A stretch of 64,000 bases of DNA from Chryseosolibacter sp036402115 (GCA_036402115.1 DASWTM010000051.1:1-64000), one strand, 5' to 3'. Shown: positions 34,011-44,141, counted from the stretch's first letter. Numbers and translations: made by a program. The notes: generated by a model from the sequence alone, not told the origin.

Positions 34011-37000
34011 AAATTAATTCCTTGTGTGGTTGTGGAGGCGATGGACGGTCTCCGGTTTCAACATGTTTGCGTTCGCGTGACAAGAATGTGTAAATCGCTG
34101 GAATCACGAACAGTGTCAGAATCAATGAGAACATAATTCCGCCCACAATCACAATTCCAAGCGGTTGACGACTGGTTGAGGCATCTCCCAGTGACAACGC
34201 GAGTGGCAACGATCCAAGCGCCATGGCAAGTGATGTCATCAAAATCGGGCGAAGACGCATTCTCGAAGCTTCCAATACCGCTTCAAACTTTCCAAGACCT
34301 TCTTCACGTTTTTGATTCGCAAACTCAACGATGAGGATACCGTTCTTCGTCACCAGACCAATCAGCATAATCATCCCAATTTGCGAGAAGATGTTCAACG
34401 TCTGGCCAAAGATCCAAAGTGATATGAATGCACCACAAATCGCGAGCGGCACCGTGAACATGATTGTTAACGGATCAACAAAGCTTTCGAACTGCGCTGC
34501 AAGGATCAGATAGATCAGCAACAAGGCAAGGACAAAAGCGAATGATGTATTGCTCGCGCTTTCCGCATAATCACGCGAAGAACCCGTCAGCGAAGTGGTA
34601 AAGCTTTCGTCTAGCACCTGATCTGCAATTTGTTCCATCACTTTGATTCCATCGCCAATGGTCTTCCCCGGTGCGAGGCCAGCAGAAATCGTAGCCGACT
34701 TATAACGATTAAAGTGATACAATGACGGTGGAGTTGTTGATTCGGAAACCGTAACCACGTTGTCGATGGAGATCAACTGTCCTGAATTTGTTCTTACGTA
34801 TAGATTTTTCAGGTCGTCCGGATCATCGCGATTTATCTTCGTTACCTGACCCATCACCTGGTATTGTTTTCCCTCCTTGGTAAAATAACCGAATCGCAGG
34901 TTACTATAGGCGAGCTGGAGTGTCTGCGCAATGTCTTGCACACTAATTCCCAACTGAGAAGCTTTTAATCTGTTGATCGAAACTTTCAATTCGGGTTTGT
35001 TAAACTTCAGGTCGGTATCAACACCCATCAATGTTGGATTCTGCTGAGCCGCCTCAAGAAATTTCGGAAGTGCTTCCTGCAGCTTATCGAAGTTGTTGTT
35101 CTGAATGACGAATTGCACGGGTAGCCCGCCTCTTCGGTTAACGGAGATCGTTTGCTCCTGAATGGCAAACGCTCTTCCTTCCGGGAATCGCGACATGTTC
35201 TTTGAAACCATGTCGACAATTTCCTGCTGAGATCGATCGCGTTCATCCGGATCTGAAAGTGCAACACGCACAAACGCAGTGTTGACGGAACCGGATCCGG
35301 TAAATCCAGGCGCAGTAACAGAGATGATCGTTCTGTATTCAGGAACAGAATCCTGAAGGAATCCGACCATTCGTTGAACATAATCGTCCATGTAATCGTA
35401 AGATGTTCCTTCTACCGCTGTCATCTGAAGACGAAATTGATTTCTGTCTTCCATTGGTGCGAGTTCAGATTGAATGGATGTAGCGATGAAATAGGTTGCT
35501 ACCAAACACACTCCGATGATCACCCACGCGAGTCTGCGCATCTTCATGAATCCACCCAGCCAGCGGTAATAACCGTTCTCCATTCCCCGGAAGAAAGGTT
35601 CTGACCATTCGTAAAATCTTGAATTCTTATGCTTGCTGCGCGTGAGCTTCACACTCAACACGGGCGTAAGCGTCAACGACACGAAGCATGATACCAACAC
35701 TGCACCGGCAACCACAATTCCAAACTCGCGGAACAAACGTCCTACGAAACCCTCGAGGAAAAGAATTGGAAGGAATACAACCGCCAGCGTGATGGAAGTA
35801 GAGATAACTGCGAAGAAAATTTCTTTCGAGCCTTCGCGCGCTGCCTGGTATTTATTCATACCACTCTCAAGTTTCTTATAAATGTTTTCCGTCACAACAA
35901 TACCATCATCCACGACAAGACCGGTGGCCAGCACAATTCCCAGCATTGTCAACACGTTTATCGAAAACCCGCACAGATACATAATGAAGAAGGTCGCAAT
36001 AAGCGATACGGGAATATCAATCAATGGACGCACTGCGATGATGAAATCCCGGAAGAACAAATAGATGATCAATACAACAAGTAAGAACGAGATGATCAGC
36101 GTTTCTTCTACTTCTGAAATTGAACGCTTGATGAAAATCGTCTGATCAAGCGCCACGTTGAGCGAAATGTCGGCAGGAACATCTTTCTTGATTTGTTCCA
36201 GACGTTTATAGAATTCATCGGCAATCTCCACGTAGTTCGCTCCTGGAAGTGGCACAAGCGCAAGACCAACGCCCGCCATATTGCTTTCCCGAAATTGTGA
36301 TTCTTCATTCTCAGGGCCAAGTGTTGCCTCACCCACATCCTTCAAACGAATATCTCCAGTTGCGGCCGACTTAATAATTACGTTTTCAAAATCTTCCTCA
36401 GTATAAAGCTTTCCAAAGGTTCGTACTGTCAATTCCGTAGCGATACCTGAAATTTTCCCGGAAGGCAACTCCACATTTTCGCGATTGAGTGCATTCTGAA
36501 CATCTAGCGGTGTAAGGCTGTAAGCACTTAGTTTCCCGGGATCCAACCAGATGCGCATGGCGTAGCGCTTTTCTCCCCACACCTGAATACTGCTTACGCC
36601 CGGAATTGTCTGAAGGCGTTCCACCAACACGTTATTAGCGTACTCAGTGAGTTCGAGAATATTTTTGGTGTTGCTATTCACCGTCATAGAGAGAATAGCA
36701 TCCGAGTTGGCATCGGCCTTTGAAACAACCGGAGGCGCTGTCAGATCCTGTGGAAGAGAGCGCGCTGCCTGCGAAACTTTATCACGAACATCGTTGGCAG
36801 CAGCTTCAAGATCAACACTCAGCTCGAACTCTATATTAATGTTGCTTCGCCCCACACTGGAGGCGGAAGTGATATTCTTGATACCAGCGATACCGTTGAT
36901 TGACTTTTCTAACGGTTCAGTGATTTGCGATTCAATAATATCCGCGTTCGCACCCGAGTAACTCGTGCTTACGTTGACATTCGGTGGATCGATCGCAGGG

Positions 37001-37110
37001 TAGTCGCGAATACCAAGGAAATTGAAACCAATTATTCCAAACACCACGAGGATGATGTTCATTACGAACGCCAGGACCGGGCGCTTTAAACTTAACTCTG
37101 AAATGTTCAT
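34000..37110 (-). CDS. RND efflux transporter, AcrB/HAE1 family
   Basis: This 1036-aa inner-membrane pump drives substrate export with the proton gradient. It begins LSLKRPVLAFVMNIILVVFG, the standard first membrane helix. The duplicated layout of twelve helices and two periplasmic porter regions fits the family length. The proton-relay pair of Asp residues is seen in TGLVVDDGIVVTENIY. Substrate type cannot be told from sequence. It lies between the adaptor and tolC genes. Confidence 0.95.
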   Translation of the reverse strand: MNISELSLKRPVLAFVMNIILVVFGIIGFNFLGIRDYPAIDPPNVNVSTSYSGANADIIESQITEPLEKSINGIAGIKNITSASSVGRSNINIEFELSVDLEAAANDVRDKVSQAARSLPQDLTAPPVVSKADANSDAILSMTVNSNTKNILELTEYANNVLVERLQTIPGVSSIQVWGEKRYAMRIWLDPGKLSAYSLTPLDVQNALNRENVELPSGKISGIATELTVRTFGKLYTEEDFENVIIKSAATGDIRLKDVGEATLGPENEESQFRESNMAGVGLALVPLPGANYVEIADEFYKRLEQIKKDVPADISLNVALDQTIFIKRSISEVEETLIISFLLVVLIIYLFFRDFIIAVRPLIDIPVSLIATFFIMYLCGFSINVLTMLGIVLATGLVVDDGIVVTENIYKKLESGMNKYQAAREGSKEIFFAVISTSITLAVVFLPILFLEGFVGRLFREFGIVVAGAVLVSCFVSLTLTPVLSVKLTRSKHKNSRFYEWSEPFFRGMENGYYRWLGGFMKMRRLAWVIIGVCLVATYFIATSIQSELAPMEDRNQFRLQMTAVEGTSYDYMDDYVQRMVGFLQDSVPEYRTIISVTAPGFTGSGSVNTAFVRVALSDPDERDRSQQEIVDMVSKNMSRFPEGRAFAIQEQTISVNRRGGLPVQFVIQNNNFDKLQEALPKFLEAAQQNPTLMGVDTDLKFNKPELKVSINRLKASQLGISVQDIAQTLQLAYSNLRFGYFTKEGKQYQVMGQVTKINRDDPDDLKNLYVRTNSGQLISIDNVVTVSESTTPPSLYHFNRYKSATISAGLAPGKTIGDGIKVMEQIADQVLDESFTTSLTGSSRDYAESASNTSFAFVLALLLIYLILAAQFESFVDPLTIMFTVPLAICGAFISLWIFGQTLNIFSQIGMIMLIGLVTKNGILIVEFANQKREEGLGKFEAVLEASRMRLRPILMTSLAMALGSLPLALSLGDASTSRQPLGIVIVGGIMFSLILTLFVIPAIYTFLSRERKHVETGDRPSPPQPHKELIYEA

Positions 37111-37135
37111 AACTTCAATTTAACAACCACCTACA

Positions 37136-38200
37136 CTACAGGGTTTTCACTTTCGTGATCTTCAATTTACTGTTGGGTCTGATTGCCATCAGGCCTGTCG
37201 TTACAACGGTGTCACCAGCCTTCAGTCCTTCGAGGATCTGAACATATGATGAATCGCGGATCCCGGTTTGAACAACCGTAAAGAGTGCACTATCTTTTCT
37301 GAACACAATGACTTGCTTGTTGCGAATGCTTGGTATCACCGCTTGTGTCGGCACGAGCAACGCTTTGTCGTCCTGGCCAAGCTGCAGGTTAATACGAGCA
37401 AAAATACCAGGCACGAGTTCTGGATGCCGTTCATTCACAACCGCCTTCACACGAAGCGTTCGTGTATTTTGATCAACGCTGTTTTCCGTGGCGATGACCG
37501 AAGCAAAGTGGTCTTTAGTACCTCCGTCAACGCGAAATTTCACCTTATAATTTTTTTCAATTTGCTGGGCATATTTTTCAGGCACGGCAAAGTCAAGTTT
37601 CAGACGTTCCACCTGGCGCACGGTTGTGATAATGGCTCCCGGAGCGATGAACGATCCGAGGCTCACATTGCGCAGACCAACTGTTCCCCGATACGGAGCA
37701 CGAATTTCTGTCTTGGAGATTGCAATGCGGGTTGATTCGATATCGGCACGAAGGTTTTCGACATTCAAATTACTAAGATCATAGTCCTGTTGGCTGATGG
37801 CATTGATCTTAAGGAGTTCACGGTTACGCTCTTCAGTTTTTTCATTGATCTTGAGTTGCACCTGCAGCTTTTTCAGTTGTGCTTGCAAGTCCTGATCGAA
37901 TAGTTTAACCAGCAGTGTTCCCTTCTCAACCGTAGTGCCTTCGTTAATATTCATTTGTACTATGCGCCCTCCAACTTCAGCGGCAATGGCAGTTTCCTCG
38001 AACGGGAGTAATGATCCTGGGACTTCAACTTCTTCACTGATTGAGCTTGGCTTAACAACAAAAGCATCGACCGGAACGGGACCCTGCTGACGACCTCTCC
38101 CTCCCGCTGCTGCAGCAGGGTTTTCTTCTTTTTTGCAAGCACCAAGGATCAACGAAAAAACTAAAGCACCGAAAAAAATCGGTTGGAGGATTAAACGCAT
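37136..38200 (-). CDS. RND efflux periplasmic adaptor (membrane fusion protein), lipoprotein
   Basis: The adaptor links the RND pump to TolC. I chose the ATG at 38200 (354 aa) because it opens a lipoprotein signal with lipobox ILGAC ending at Cys22; the 38230 start adds ten residues without reason. A barrel-sandwich/lipoyl half-motif (EVGGRIVQMNINEGTTVEKG), a coiled-coil hairpin (about 105-150), a second lipoyl half (IRAPYRGTVG-like EIRAPYRG) and a beta-barrel follow in order. It is the first gene of the three-gene efflux operon. Confidence 0.93.
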   Translation of the reverse strand: MRLILQPIFFGALVFSLILGACKKEENPAAAAGGRGRQQGPVPVDAFVVKPSSISEEVEVPGSLLPFEETAIAAEVGGRIVQMNINEGTTVEKGTLLVKLFDQDLQAQLKKLQVQLKINEKTEERNRELLKINAISQQDYDLSNLNVENLRADIESTRIAISKTEIRAPYRGTVGLRNVSLGSFIAPGAIITTVRQVERLKLDFAVPEKYAQQIEKNYKVKFRVDGGTKDHFASVIATENSVDQNTRTLRVKAVVNERHPELVPGIFARINLQLGQDDKALLVPTQAVIPSIRNKQVIVFRKDSALFTVVQTGIRDSSYVQILEGLKAGDTVVTTGLMAIRPNSKLKITKVKTL

Positions 38201-38263
38201 ATTAGAATAAGTAACAATTTCTTTAAACACCGTTCAGGCCATTCTGGTTCTAAAGCAGTGGTA

Positions 38264-38866
38264 CTACTTTCGATGGCCTATGAACTCATTGTGTAGTTTT
38301 AACACTTGAGGAATCAGCAGGACACTTTCATCATTTACGACAATATCATCGGCACGGTTGAGTTTTTCATCATCAGGCATCTGCTTTTCGACAATCGCCC
38401 TGATCTGTTCGACCGTTCGTGCATCTCTTTTTAACACACGCTGAATTCGCATTTCAACAGGCGCATGTACAACGATGATGCGATCGAGAGCTTTATGACT
38501 ACCGGACTCAAAAAGCAAAGCGGCTTCCTTTAGCACATACGGAAAACGCTGATGCTTTTCCACCCAGTTGCTGTAATCGACCGCTACGCGCGGATGAACC
38601 AGTTGATTGAGCCGCTGCAATTTTCCCTCATCATGAAAAACATGCTCAGCGAGATATTTTCTGTTGAGGCTACCATCCCCATGATAGGCCAAATCACCGA
38701 ATTCTTTTTTGATTCCCGATATCAGAATTCCATCGGTGGTCATAAGTTTTTTCGCATGGCTGTCGGCATCGTATACGGGAACACCAAGCGTCATGAATAT
38801 TTTACAGATCAGACTTTTTCCTGAACCTATGCTTCCTGTAATGCCAACCTGAAATGGTTTGCTCAC
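38264..38866 (-). CDS. coaE: Dephospho-CoA kinase
   Basis: This 200-aa enzyme adds the 3'-phosphate in the last step of coenzyme A synthesis. The P-loop GSIGSGKS spans residues 11-18 with Lys17. DADSHAKKL provides the acidic substrate-binding site. It uses a GTG start that directly abuts the ybbR stop with no gap, so it is cotranscribed with that gene. Confidence 0.95.
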   Translation of the reverse strand: MSKPFQVGITGSIGSGKSLICKIFMTLGVPVYDADSHAKKLMTTDGILISGIKKEFGDLAYHGDGSLNRKYLAEHVFHDEGKLQRLNQLVHPRVAVDYSNWVEKHQRFPYVLKEAALLFESGSHKALDRIIVVHAPVEMRIQRVLKRDARTVEQIRAIVEKQMPDDEKLNRADDIVVNDESVLLIPQVLKLHNEFIGHRK

Positions 38867-39808
38867 TCAGAGTTTAATGTTAACTGAATCGATTTTTACA
38901 ACGCGAACAAAAGGTGGAAGACCTTTTACTTTAGGCAAGATCCTGGCTTGACCGCGCTTAAAATCTTTAAGATCCATTACGGCACGAGCTTCTTTCAGCA
39001 CGTCCTGCATGTTTGTTCCTTCAGGAACTTCAAGCGTCACGGGGATCCACGCCTCCTCAATGTATGAGATTGTAGGCGGAATATTTTCGGCTGCCAGTCT
39101 TACCGAATCCATGAGGTTAATCATGCGATCAACTTCGAACTGAATTTTTACTGTTGGCGGATCACGTTTGATCACATCTGACTGAGGAAGGTCAATCTCT
39201 ACATCCTCGGAGAAGCTCTCGTCCAGATTTCGCTGACGCAGACGAAGTTTAAAAGGTTCTTTGATCCTGTTAATGATTGGTTTAGGCCCTTCCACAAAAA
39301 TGCTGTCGGGCTCAATCACCACGTCACTCACCAGACCAAAACCTTTCTTTAAATGAAATTGGATCGAATCCATCGTCAGATGAATCCATCGCCCGGCTTT
39401 CGGCTCAAGGTCTACGTATAGCGTGTCCGTTAGAACGAAATTGAGTTCCATGCCATCAACCTGGCTGGAGAAAAAAGGTTGAAGCGTATTACCGACAATC
39501 TTTTTCACATCCGCAGGCCGCTCCAGCGGAATTTCAAGCGGAACCACTTTAACTCCTGTGCTTCGCTTGAAAAGGTCCCAGCCATTGCCCGTAACATTCA
39601 GACGAACTTGCGCTGGCAGATTTCTGACCGGAACAAAATTTTCGCGATCGTAATCAAAGCTAAGCGGAAAATTAATGTTGGTGGTGTACGATTTATTCAG
39701 CGCATTGAAAAACCAAAATACCGTTGCCGCGAAGAAACACAACACAACCGCTCTCCAGTTTCTACGATTGAAACGAACAATCTTCAAGATAGAATTGAAA
39801 AGCCTCAT
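38867..39808 (-). CDS. YbbR-like domain protein
   Basis: This 313-aa protein has one N-terminal membrane helix (about 18-38) and a periplasmic region of YbbR-like beta repeats (about 45-300). In Firmicutes, YbbR/CdaR proteins regulate diadenylate cyclase. No cyclase gene is adjacent here, so the role in this lineage is open. The order yajC, ybbR, coaE on one strand is a recurrent Bacteroidota arrangement. Confidence 0.85.
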   Translation of the reverse strand: MRLFNSILKIVRFNRRNWRAVVLCFFAATVFWFFNALNKSYTTNINFPLSFDYDRENFVPVRNLPAQVRLNVTGNGWDLFKRSTGVKVVPLEIPLERPADVKKIVGNTLQPFFSSQVDGMELNFVLTDTLYVDLEPKAGRWIHLTMDSIQFHLKKGFGLVSDVVIEPDSIFVEGPKPIINRIKEPFKLRLRQRNLDESFSEDVEIDLPQSDVIKRDPPTVKIQFEVDRMINLMDSVRLAAENIPPTISYIEEAWIPVTLEVPEGTNMQDVLKEARAVMDLKDFKRGQARILPKVKGLPPFVRVVKIDSVNIKL

Positions 39809-39852
39809 GCGTTGGTTGTTAAACTTTTCAGGTTGCGGAAGAAACCGCCAAA

Positions 39853-40164
39853 CTATTTTTTCGCAGCAGCAGCCTTCGTAGCGTCTTGTGAAATAGCGCT
39901 CTTGTTGAAACGGATCCTTCCGCCCTTCTCAACACCGAGGATGAACGTGTCGCCTTCAAGTTCTTCCACATATCCATGTGCTCCACCGATCGTCACAACG
40001 TAATCCCCTTTTTTGATTTCGTCAATAAACTTCTTCTGCTCTTTCGCCTTTTTTTGCTGCGGACGAATCATGAAGAAATAAAAAATCAGGATGATCGCTC
40101 CAAAGAAGAAGAATGAGAAGTATGAGCTTTGGCCGTTTTGCGCCTGAAGTAAGATGGTTGACAT
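39853..40164 (-). CDS. yajC: Preprotein translocase subunit YajC
   Basis: A 103-aa auxiliary subunit of the SecDF-YajC complex. One membrane helix (about 16-36) ends in the conserved MIRPQQKKAKEQKKF. The short cytoplasmic domain reads KKGDYVVTIGGAHGYV, typical of the family. Its own promoter probably lies at 40187. It is followed on the same strand, after 44 bp, by ybbR and coaE. Confidence 0.95.
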   Translation of the reverse strand: MSTILLQAQNGQSSYFSFFFFGAIILIFYFFMIRPQQKKAKEQKKFIDEIKKGDYVVTIGGAHGYVEELEGDTFILGVEKGGRIRFNKSAISQDATKAAAAKK

Positions 40165-40186
40165 AGCTTTCGATTTTTTAAGCGTT

Positions 40187-40194
40187 CAAAGGTA
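40187..40194 (-). promoter_or_regulatory. Bacteroidota -7 box of yajC
   Basis: On the minus strand TACCTTTG matches TAnnTTTG and lies 22 bp before the yajC ATG. Confidence 0.5.
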
Positions 40195-40265
40195 TGCGAT
40201 TTCGGCCAATGTAGCGTGCACTAAACGAGCTTTTCACGTCTACTAATTAAAAAACGGCTATAGAA

Positions 40266-40557
40266 AGTAGGCAGTAGGCAAATTGCAGTAGGCAATTACC
40301 TAAGTTCTTAAATTTCCTCTTTGAATTCCATTGAATCATGTAGCGAATCGTCTTTACTCAGATTTGCTTACTGCCAATTGTCTACTGTCTACTATTTTAC
40401 TTTAGTGGCTATTAAATGAAACAACCCAGGCCTTTAGGGGCTGGGTTGTTAGCTTTGCATGTCTCCAAGTACCTAGTTCGTCTTCGAAATTACATCGAAT
40501 CAAATGGCAAATCTTTTTCAATCGGATTTGCCAACTGCCAATTGCCTACTGCCTACT
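40266..40557. repeat. Heptamer-word element with three arms, locus 7
   Basis: This 396-bp gap between yajC and DUF1573 holds three arrays in 7-bp register. At 40266-40300 there are five words (AGTAGGC three times). At 40366-40393 there are four (such as GTCTACT). At 40530-40557 there are four (such as GCCTACT). The first faces the other two as inverted arms. The last array stops 3 bp from the DUF1573 stop. The word AGTAGGC recurs at 55092. Confidence 0.8.
40420..40450. terminator. Hairpin between DUF1573 and yajC genes
   Basis: AACAACCCAG and CTGGGTTGTT form a 10-bp perfect stem with an 11-nt loop. The U-run is poor on both strands, so terminator activity is likely but not certain. It sits inside the locus 7 repeat. 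Confidence 0.5.
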
Positions 40558-40560
40558 ATT

Positions 40561-41121
40561 CTACTTCACTGGTCCATTCGAACCATCGCCCTTAGGCGTT
40601 ACCATCGCCTTGAAGCGAAGTACTGTCTGTTTAGGCCAGGTGTTGGCTGTTACAGTAATCGATTTGTTCTGAATGTTCGGTTTTCCATTGCTGTCGAAGC
40701 TCGCTTTTACGAAGCCAGTGCCACCAACAGGAATTGGCGTCTTTGTCCAATCTGGGGCAGTACATCCACAGGACGGTTGTGCATTTTGAATGATCAATGG
40801 AGCTTCTCCGGTATTCTTGACGGTGTAGGTGTATTCTACAACCTGACCTTCGCGGATTGTTCCAAAATCGTGTTCGAGTTTTGTAAACGTAGCTACCGGT
40901 AGAGGTCCTTCCGGCTTTGTCTCCGCTGCGGGAGTTACAGGATTCGCTGCCGGTGTGGCCGTGGTAGTGGCGGCACCAGTTGCTTTCTTGCCTTCCAGGT
41001 CTTTCAGTCTTGCTTCCAGTTCAGCAATTTTCTTTTCAGCATTTCGGTCGCTACAAGCAGCACCAACGGATACTACCGCAATGAACAACAATAGCCTAAA
41101 CATCATGGTTTTCATATTCAA
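40561..41121 (-). CDS. DUF1573 lipoprotein
   Basis: This 186-aa protein has a lipoprotein signal ending VSVGAAC at Cys23. A short coiled coil and an Ala/Thr/Pro-rich linker (about 45-70) precede a DUF1573 immunoglobulin-like domain (about 75-175). The domain has the family pattern HDFGTIREGQ, VKNTGEAPLIIQNAQPSCGC and a matching PVGGTG. The Cys pair in SCGC is characteristic. The family is abundant in Bacteroidota and of unknown function. It lies 8 bp after the ytxH gene. Confidence 0.9.
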   Translation of the reverse strand: MNMKTMMFRLLLFIAVVSVGAACSDRNAEKKIAELEARLKDLEGKKATGAATTTATPAANPVTPAAETKPEGPLPVATFTKLEHDFGTIREGQVVEYTYTVKNTGEAPLIIQNAQPSCGCTAPDWTKTPIPVGGTGFVKASFDSNGKPNIQNKSITVTANTWPKQTVLRFKAMVTPKGDGSNGPVK

Positions 41122-41129
41122 TCACTTCC

Positions 41130-41441
41130 TTAATTACTCTTCTTACCGCGAATCTGCTCTAAAAGTTCATCAACATCTTCCAAAAGCTTCTCCGCCTTGT
41201 TCTTTGCTTCATCAACCACTTTCTGACCCTGCGATTTTGCTTCTGAAGTCAATGGCGTCTCCTTGCCTGTCACGAAATCGTTGATCACATCCTGGAGCAT
41301 CTTCCTGTATTTGTCTAACTGAAATGATAGCTTTTCCCGTGTGTTTGAGCCTTTGTCTGGCGCATAAAGAACTCCTAAAATCGCTCCGGTTGCAGCTCCT
41401 ACTAAAAATGCTAACAACGTGTTTCCACCTTTTTTGCCCAT
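41130..41441 (-). CDS. YtxH-domain membrane protein
   Basis: A 103-aa protein with the YtxH signature: a glycine-rich membrane segment (LLAFLVGAATGAILGVLYAP) followed by DKGSNTREKL and an amphipathic coiled coil. Such proteins are small, general-stress-associated and of unclear function. It is cotranscribed with the DUF1573 gene, judged by the 8-bp gap. Confidence 0.9.
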   Translation of the reverse strand: MGKKGGNTLLAFLVGAATGAILGVLYAPDKGSNTREKLSFQLDKYRKMLQDVINDFVTGKETPLTSEAKSQGQKVVDEAKNKAEKLLEDVDELLEQIRGKKSN

Positions 41442-41509
41442 AAGCTTTTCAAATTAATGTGCGTTGAATTGCAAATTCAAAATTTTAACATTTTTTAACA
41501 AATGTCTGC

Positions 41510-42649
41510 TTACTTATTATCGATCAGCCCGCGGCCACTCTTCTTAATTGCGCCAGAATCAAGCATTTCTTTTGCGATCACATCCAAAATTCCATTCACA
41601 AACTGGCGGCTTTTCGGTGTACTGTAATTTTTCGCAAGCTCGATGTATTCGTTGATCGTCACTTTTACCGGAATGTTCGGGAAACTGATGAGTTCTGCGA
41701 TAGCCATCTCGAGAATAATGCGATCTGTCAGCGGTAGACGATCAACTTCCCAATTACGCGTATTGTTTGCAATGAGTTCTTTGTAGGCTGCAGGAATATC
41801 AATGCCGGTATTGTATAGTACCTCTATAAATTCTTTGTCTTCGTCCCAGTTCAATGACAGGGTATGCAGCGTCAGGTCTTTCGATGTTTCCGGATCGTAT
41901 GACTTAATTGTCTTCTCAACAAGCGCCTTCACGATATCCTGATCTTCCGCCCACCGCAGCACTTCCTCTTCGAAGAAGTCGTTTATAATCGTCTTGCCGA
42001 AAATCACTTTTTTAAAGAGGTGGTTGACGAGTTTTTTCTGGTCGTCAAGCGAAGGACTTTTGCGGTCCAGGTTCGCGAGGTACTCATTATCCTGGCGGAC
42101 AACATCTTTAAACCACTGCCGTGTCTGATCGGTTTTATTTTGCCAATGTTTACCAAGACGCAAGGACTCTTTCTTCAACTGCTCGCTGCTGCGAAGCGCC
42201 TTGATCCAGCTGTTATTCAAAAAGTTTTTGTGACTCGCTTTCTTATCCGCTTCCGCCAGATCTGCAAACACGGTAACAAGCGTTAGGGTTGCGATGTAGT
42301 GCTCGTAAATTTTTTCGACATCCGTGACGAGGCTCTTGCGGAAAAAGTCTGTGTCCTTCTTCACCTGAGTTTTGTAGTATTGGAATGCGCTGTTAATTGC
42401 CTTCTTGATCTTTGGATCTTCTTCGTTTACAGAAGTATCACCGTCAGCAAAAGCCTTGTCGAATGATTTGATGGCGTGTTTTTTCTGCTGACCGAGCAAT
42501 GCTTTGTCCTGGACTTCCATCGAATTCAGGTCGGGAAGGAACGCATCACTAATTTGCTCAAGGCATAATTCATATGTGGCCTCCTTGCATTGTTGTAATG
42601 CGAAAAGACTCTGCATGACTTTAATTCGAAGACTCCTACGGTTCAGCAT
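41510..42649 (-). CDS. nusB: Transcription antitermination factor NusB, long form
   Basis: This 379-aa protein is over twice the usual 140-aa NusB. The C-terminal third (about 240-365) is the NusB helical domain, with LPLTDRIILEMAIAEL and PVKVTINEYIELAKNYS. The N-terminal segment MLNRRSLRIKVMQSLFALQQ also matches NusB family starts, so the extra residues are inserted between. NusB-containing complexes aid rRNA transcription. The long form is typical of Bacteroidota. Confidence 0.9.
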   Translation of the reverse strand: MLNRRSLRIKVMQSLFALQQCKEATYELCLEQISDAFLPDLNSMEVQDKALLGQQKKHAIKSFDKAFADGDTSVNEEDPKIKKAINSAFQYYKTQVKKDTDFFRKSLVTDVEKIYEHYIATLTLVTVFADLAEADKKASHKNFLNNSWIKALRSSEQLKKESLRLGKHWQNKTDQTRQWFKDVVRQDNEYLANLDRKSPSLDDQKKLVNHLFKKVIFGKTIINDFFEEEVLRWAEDQDIVKALVEKTIKSYDPETSKDLTLHTLSLNWDEDKEFIEVLYNTGIDIPAAYKELIANNTRNWEVDRLPLTDRIILEMAIAELISFPNIPVKVTINEYIELAKNYSTPKSRQFVNGILDVIAKEMLDSGAIKKSGRGLIDNK

Positions 42650-42746
42650 GTTAAAGAACTAACGAAAGTTGAAGCTAAAAAAACTACAATAAGGGCGTAA
42701 AAATAATCATCCTGTCAGGTTTCCCCAACAGGACGACTCTATTAAG

Positions 42747-42774
42747 TTCCAAAAAACAATAACCAAAATCCAAA
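42747..42774. repeat. Heptamer-word array, locus 8
   Basis: Four words in 7-bp register (such as AACCAAA and ATCCAAA) with no clear second arm. It lies 44 bp from the amino-acid dehydrogenase stop. Its words resemble the reverse complement of those at 16835. Confidence 0.55.
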
Positions 42775-42818
42775 TGTGCGACTGAGCGTCCAGCGCCTCA
42801 ATGGCAGGGTGGCAGGCC

Positions 42819-43919
42819 TTAGCGTGTCATGCGAACACGGCCGATGTCGGCAATCCGTTTTTCGCAAAGCTTAATCGCGGCCTCCTGGCTAGATATTTTT
42901 TCTTTCTCAGAAAGGTTAAGGATGTTCAAGCAGGTCGTGTAGATCTTCTCCGCATGCTCGAACACACGATTGCGGTTGTAATTGCCCAGGAATTCGTTGT
43001 ACACGTTGATTAGACCACCGGCATTGATCAAGAAATCAGGCGCGTACGTGATGCTTCTGTCCATCAGCATGTAACCGTGTCTTACTTCGTCCTTCAACTG
43101 GTTATTTGCAGCACCCGCTATAATGCTGCACTTGAGACGAGAAATGGTTTCATCATTCACGGTCGCTCCAAGCGCGCATGGTGCATAAATATCGCTGTCA
43201 ACATCGTAGATTTCATCCTGACCAACTGCCTTCACACCAAACTGGTTAGCGATGGCTTTCACTTTATCTTCGAAAAGGTCGGTGATGAAAACTTCCGCTT
43301 TCTCCTTCACAAGATATTCCACGAGGTGCATACCAACCTGGCCCACACCCTGAACTGCGATACGCTTTCCGGTGAGGCTGTCAGAGCCATATACTTTCTT
43401 GGCAGCCGCTTTCATTCCCATGTAAACACCGTAGGCGGTTACAGGCGAAGGATCTCCACCACCACCCATTGATTCAGGCAAACCAGTAACATGTTTTGTT
43501 TCCATGTTAATGTATTCCATGTCAATGGTTTTCATGTTCACATCTTCTGCCGTGATATATTTTCCATTCAGGCTGTTCACGAACTTTCCGAAACGTCTGA
43601 GGAAGGCCTCCGTCTTCATGGTTTTCGCATCACCGATGATCACCGCTTTACCTCCACCGAGATTCAATCCGCTGATGGCTGCTTTGAAGGTCATGCCACG
43701 TGACAAACGTAAAACATCAGTGAGCGCTTCCTGTTCTGACGCGTAGTTCCACATGCGGGTTCCACCGAGTGCAGGACCGAGCACCGTGTTGTGAATCGCG
43801 ATGATCGCTTTCAGTCCGGTGGCTTCATCATTGCAGAAAACTACTTGTTCGTGACCCAACTGAGAAAGCGTTCCGAAGATGCCGCTCTCCTTTACTTTTT
43901 CAACTTCTTTAACTTCCAT
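42819..43919 (-). CDS. Glu/Leu/Phe/Val dehydrogenase
   Basis: A 366-aa NAD-dependent amino-acid dehydrogenase that interconverts an amino acid and its 2-oxo acid with ammonia. The substrate site has Lys79 in MTFKAA and Lys91 in GGGKAVI. The Rossmann nucleotide site is VQGVGQVGMHLVEYL. Length and motifs fit leucine (branched-chain) dehydrogenase better than glutamate dehydrogenase, which is longer. The gene is divergent from the ABC exporter gene at 44142. Confidence 0.9.
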   Translation of the reverse strand: MEVKEVEKVKESGIFGTLSQLGHEQVVFCNDEATGLKAIIAIHNTVLGPALGGTRMWNYASEQEALTDVLRLSRGMTFKAAISGLNLGGGKAVIIGDAKTMKTEAFLRRFGKFVNSLNGKYITAEDVNMKTIDMEYINMETKHVTGLPESMGGGGDPSPVTAYGVYMGMKAAAKKVYGSDSLTGKRIAVQGVGQVGMHLVEYLVKEKAEVFITDLFEDKVKAIANQFGVKAVGQDEIYDVDSDIYAPCALGATVNDETISRLKCSIIAGAANNQLKDEVRHGYMLMDRSITYAPDFLINAGGLINVYNEFLGNYNRNRVFEHAEKIYTTCLNILNLSEKEKISSQEAAIKLCEKRIADIGRVRMTR

Positions 43920-44141
43920 GCGAATGCGTTTTACGTTTGATTGTTGTACTTTAGCCCGCTTAAATTTTTAAGCCAATTCAGTTAAGAATTATGCAAATTT
44001 AGGCATCTTCAATCGTTTGCATGAACCATTGGAAGCATATTTCGTTTAATAGGGAATTGGCCAAATTTTATTCAAAGAATGCACCGATCAGCAGGTGTAT
44101 TTTTTGTTCGCCACGATAAAAAAAGAAGACGCACTCCACCG

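Noticed and set aside
40266..40557. CRISPR-like array
   Set aside because: The repeats are only 7 bp, have no unique spacers, and no cas gene is present.
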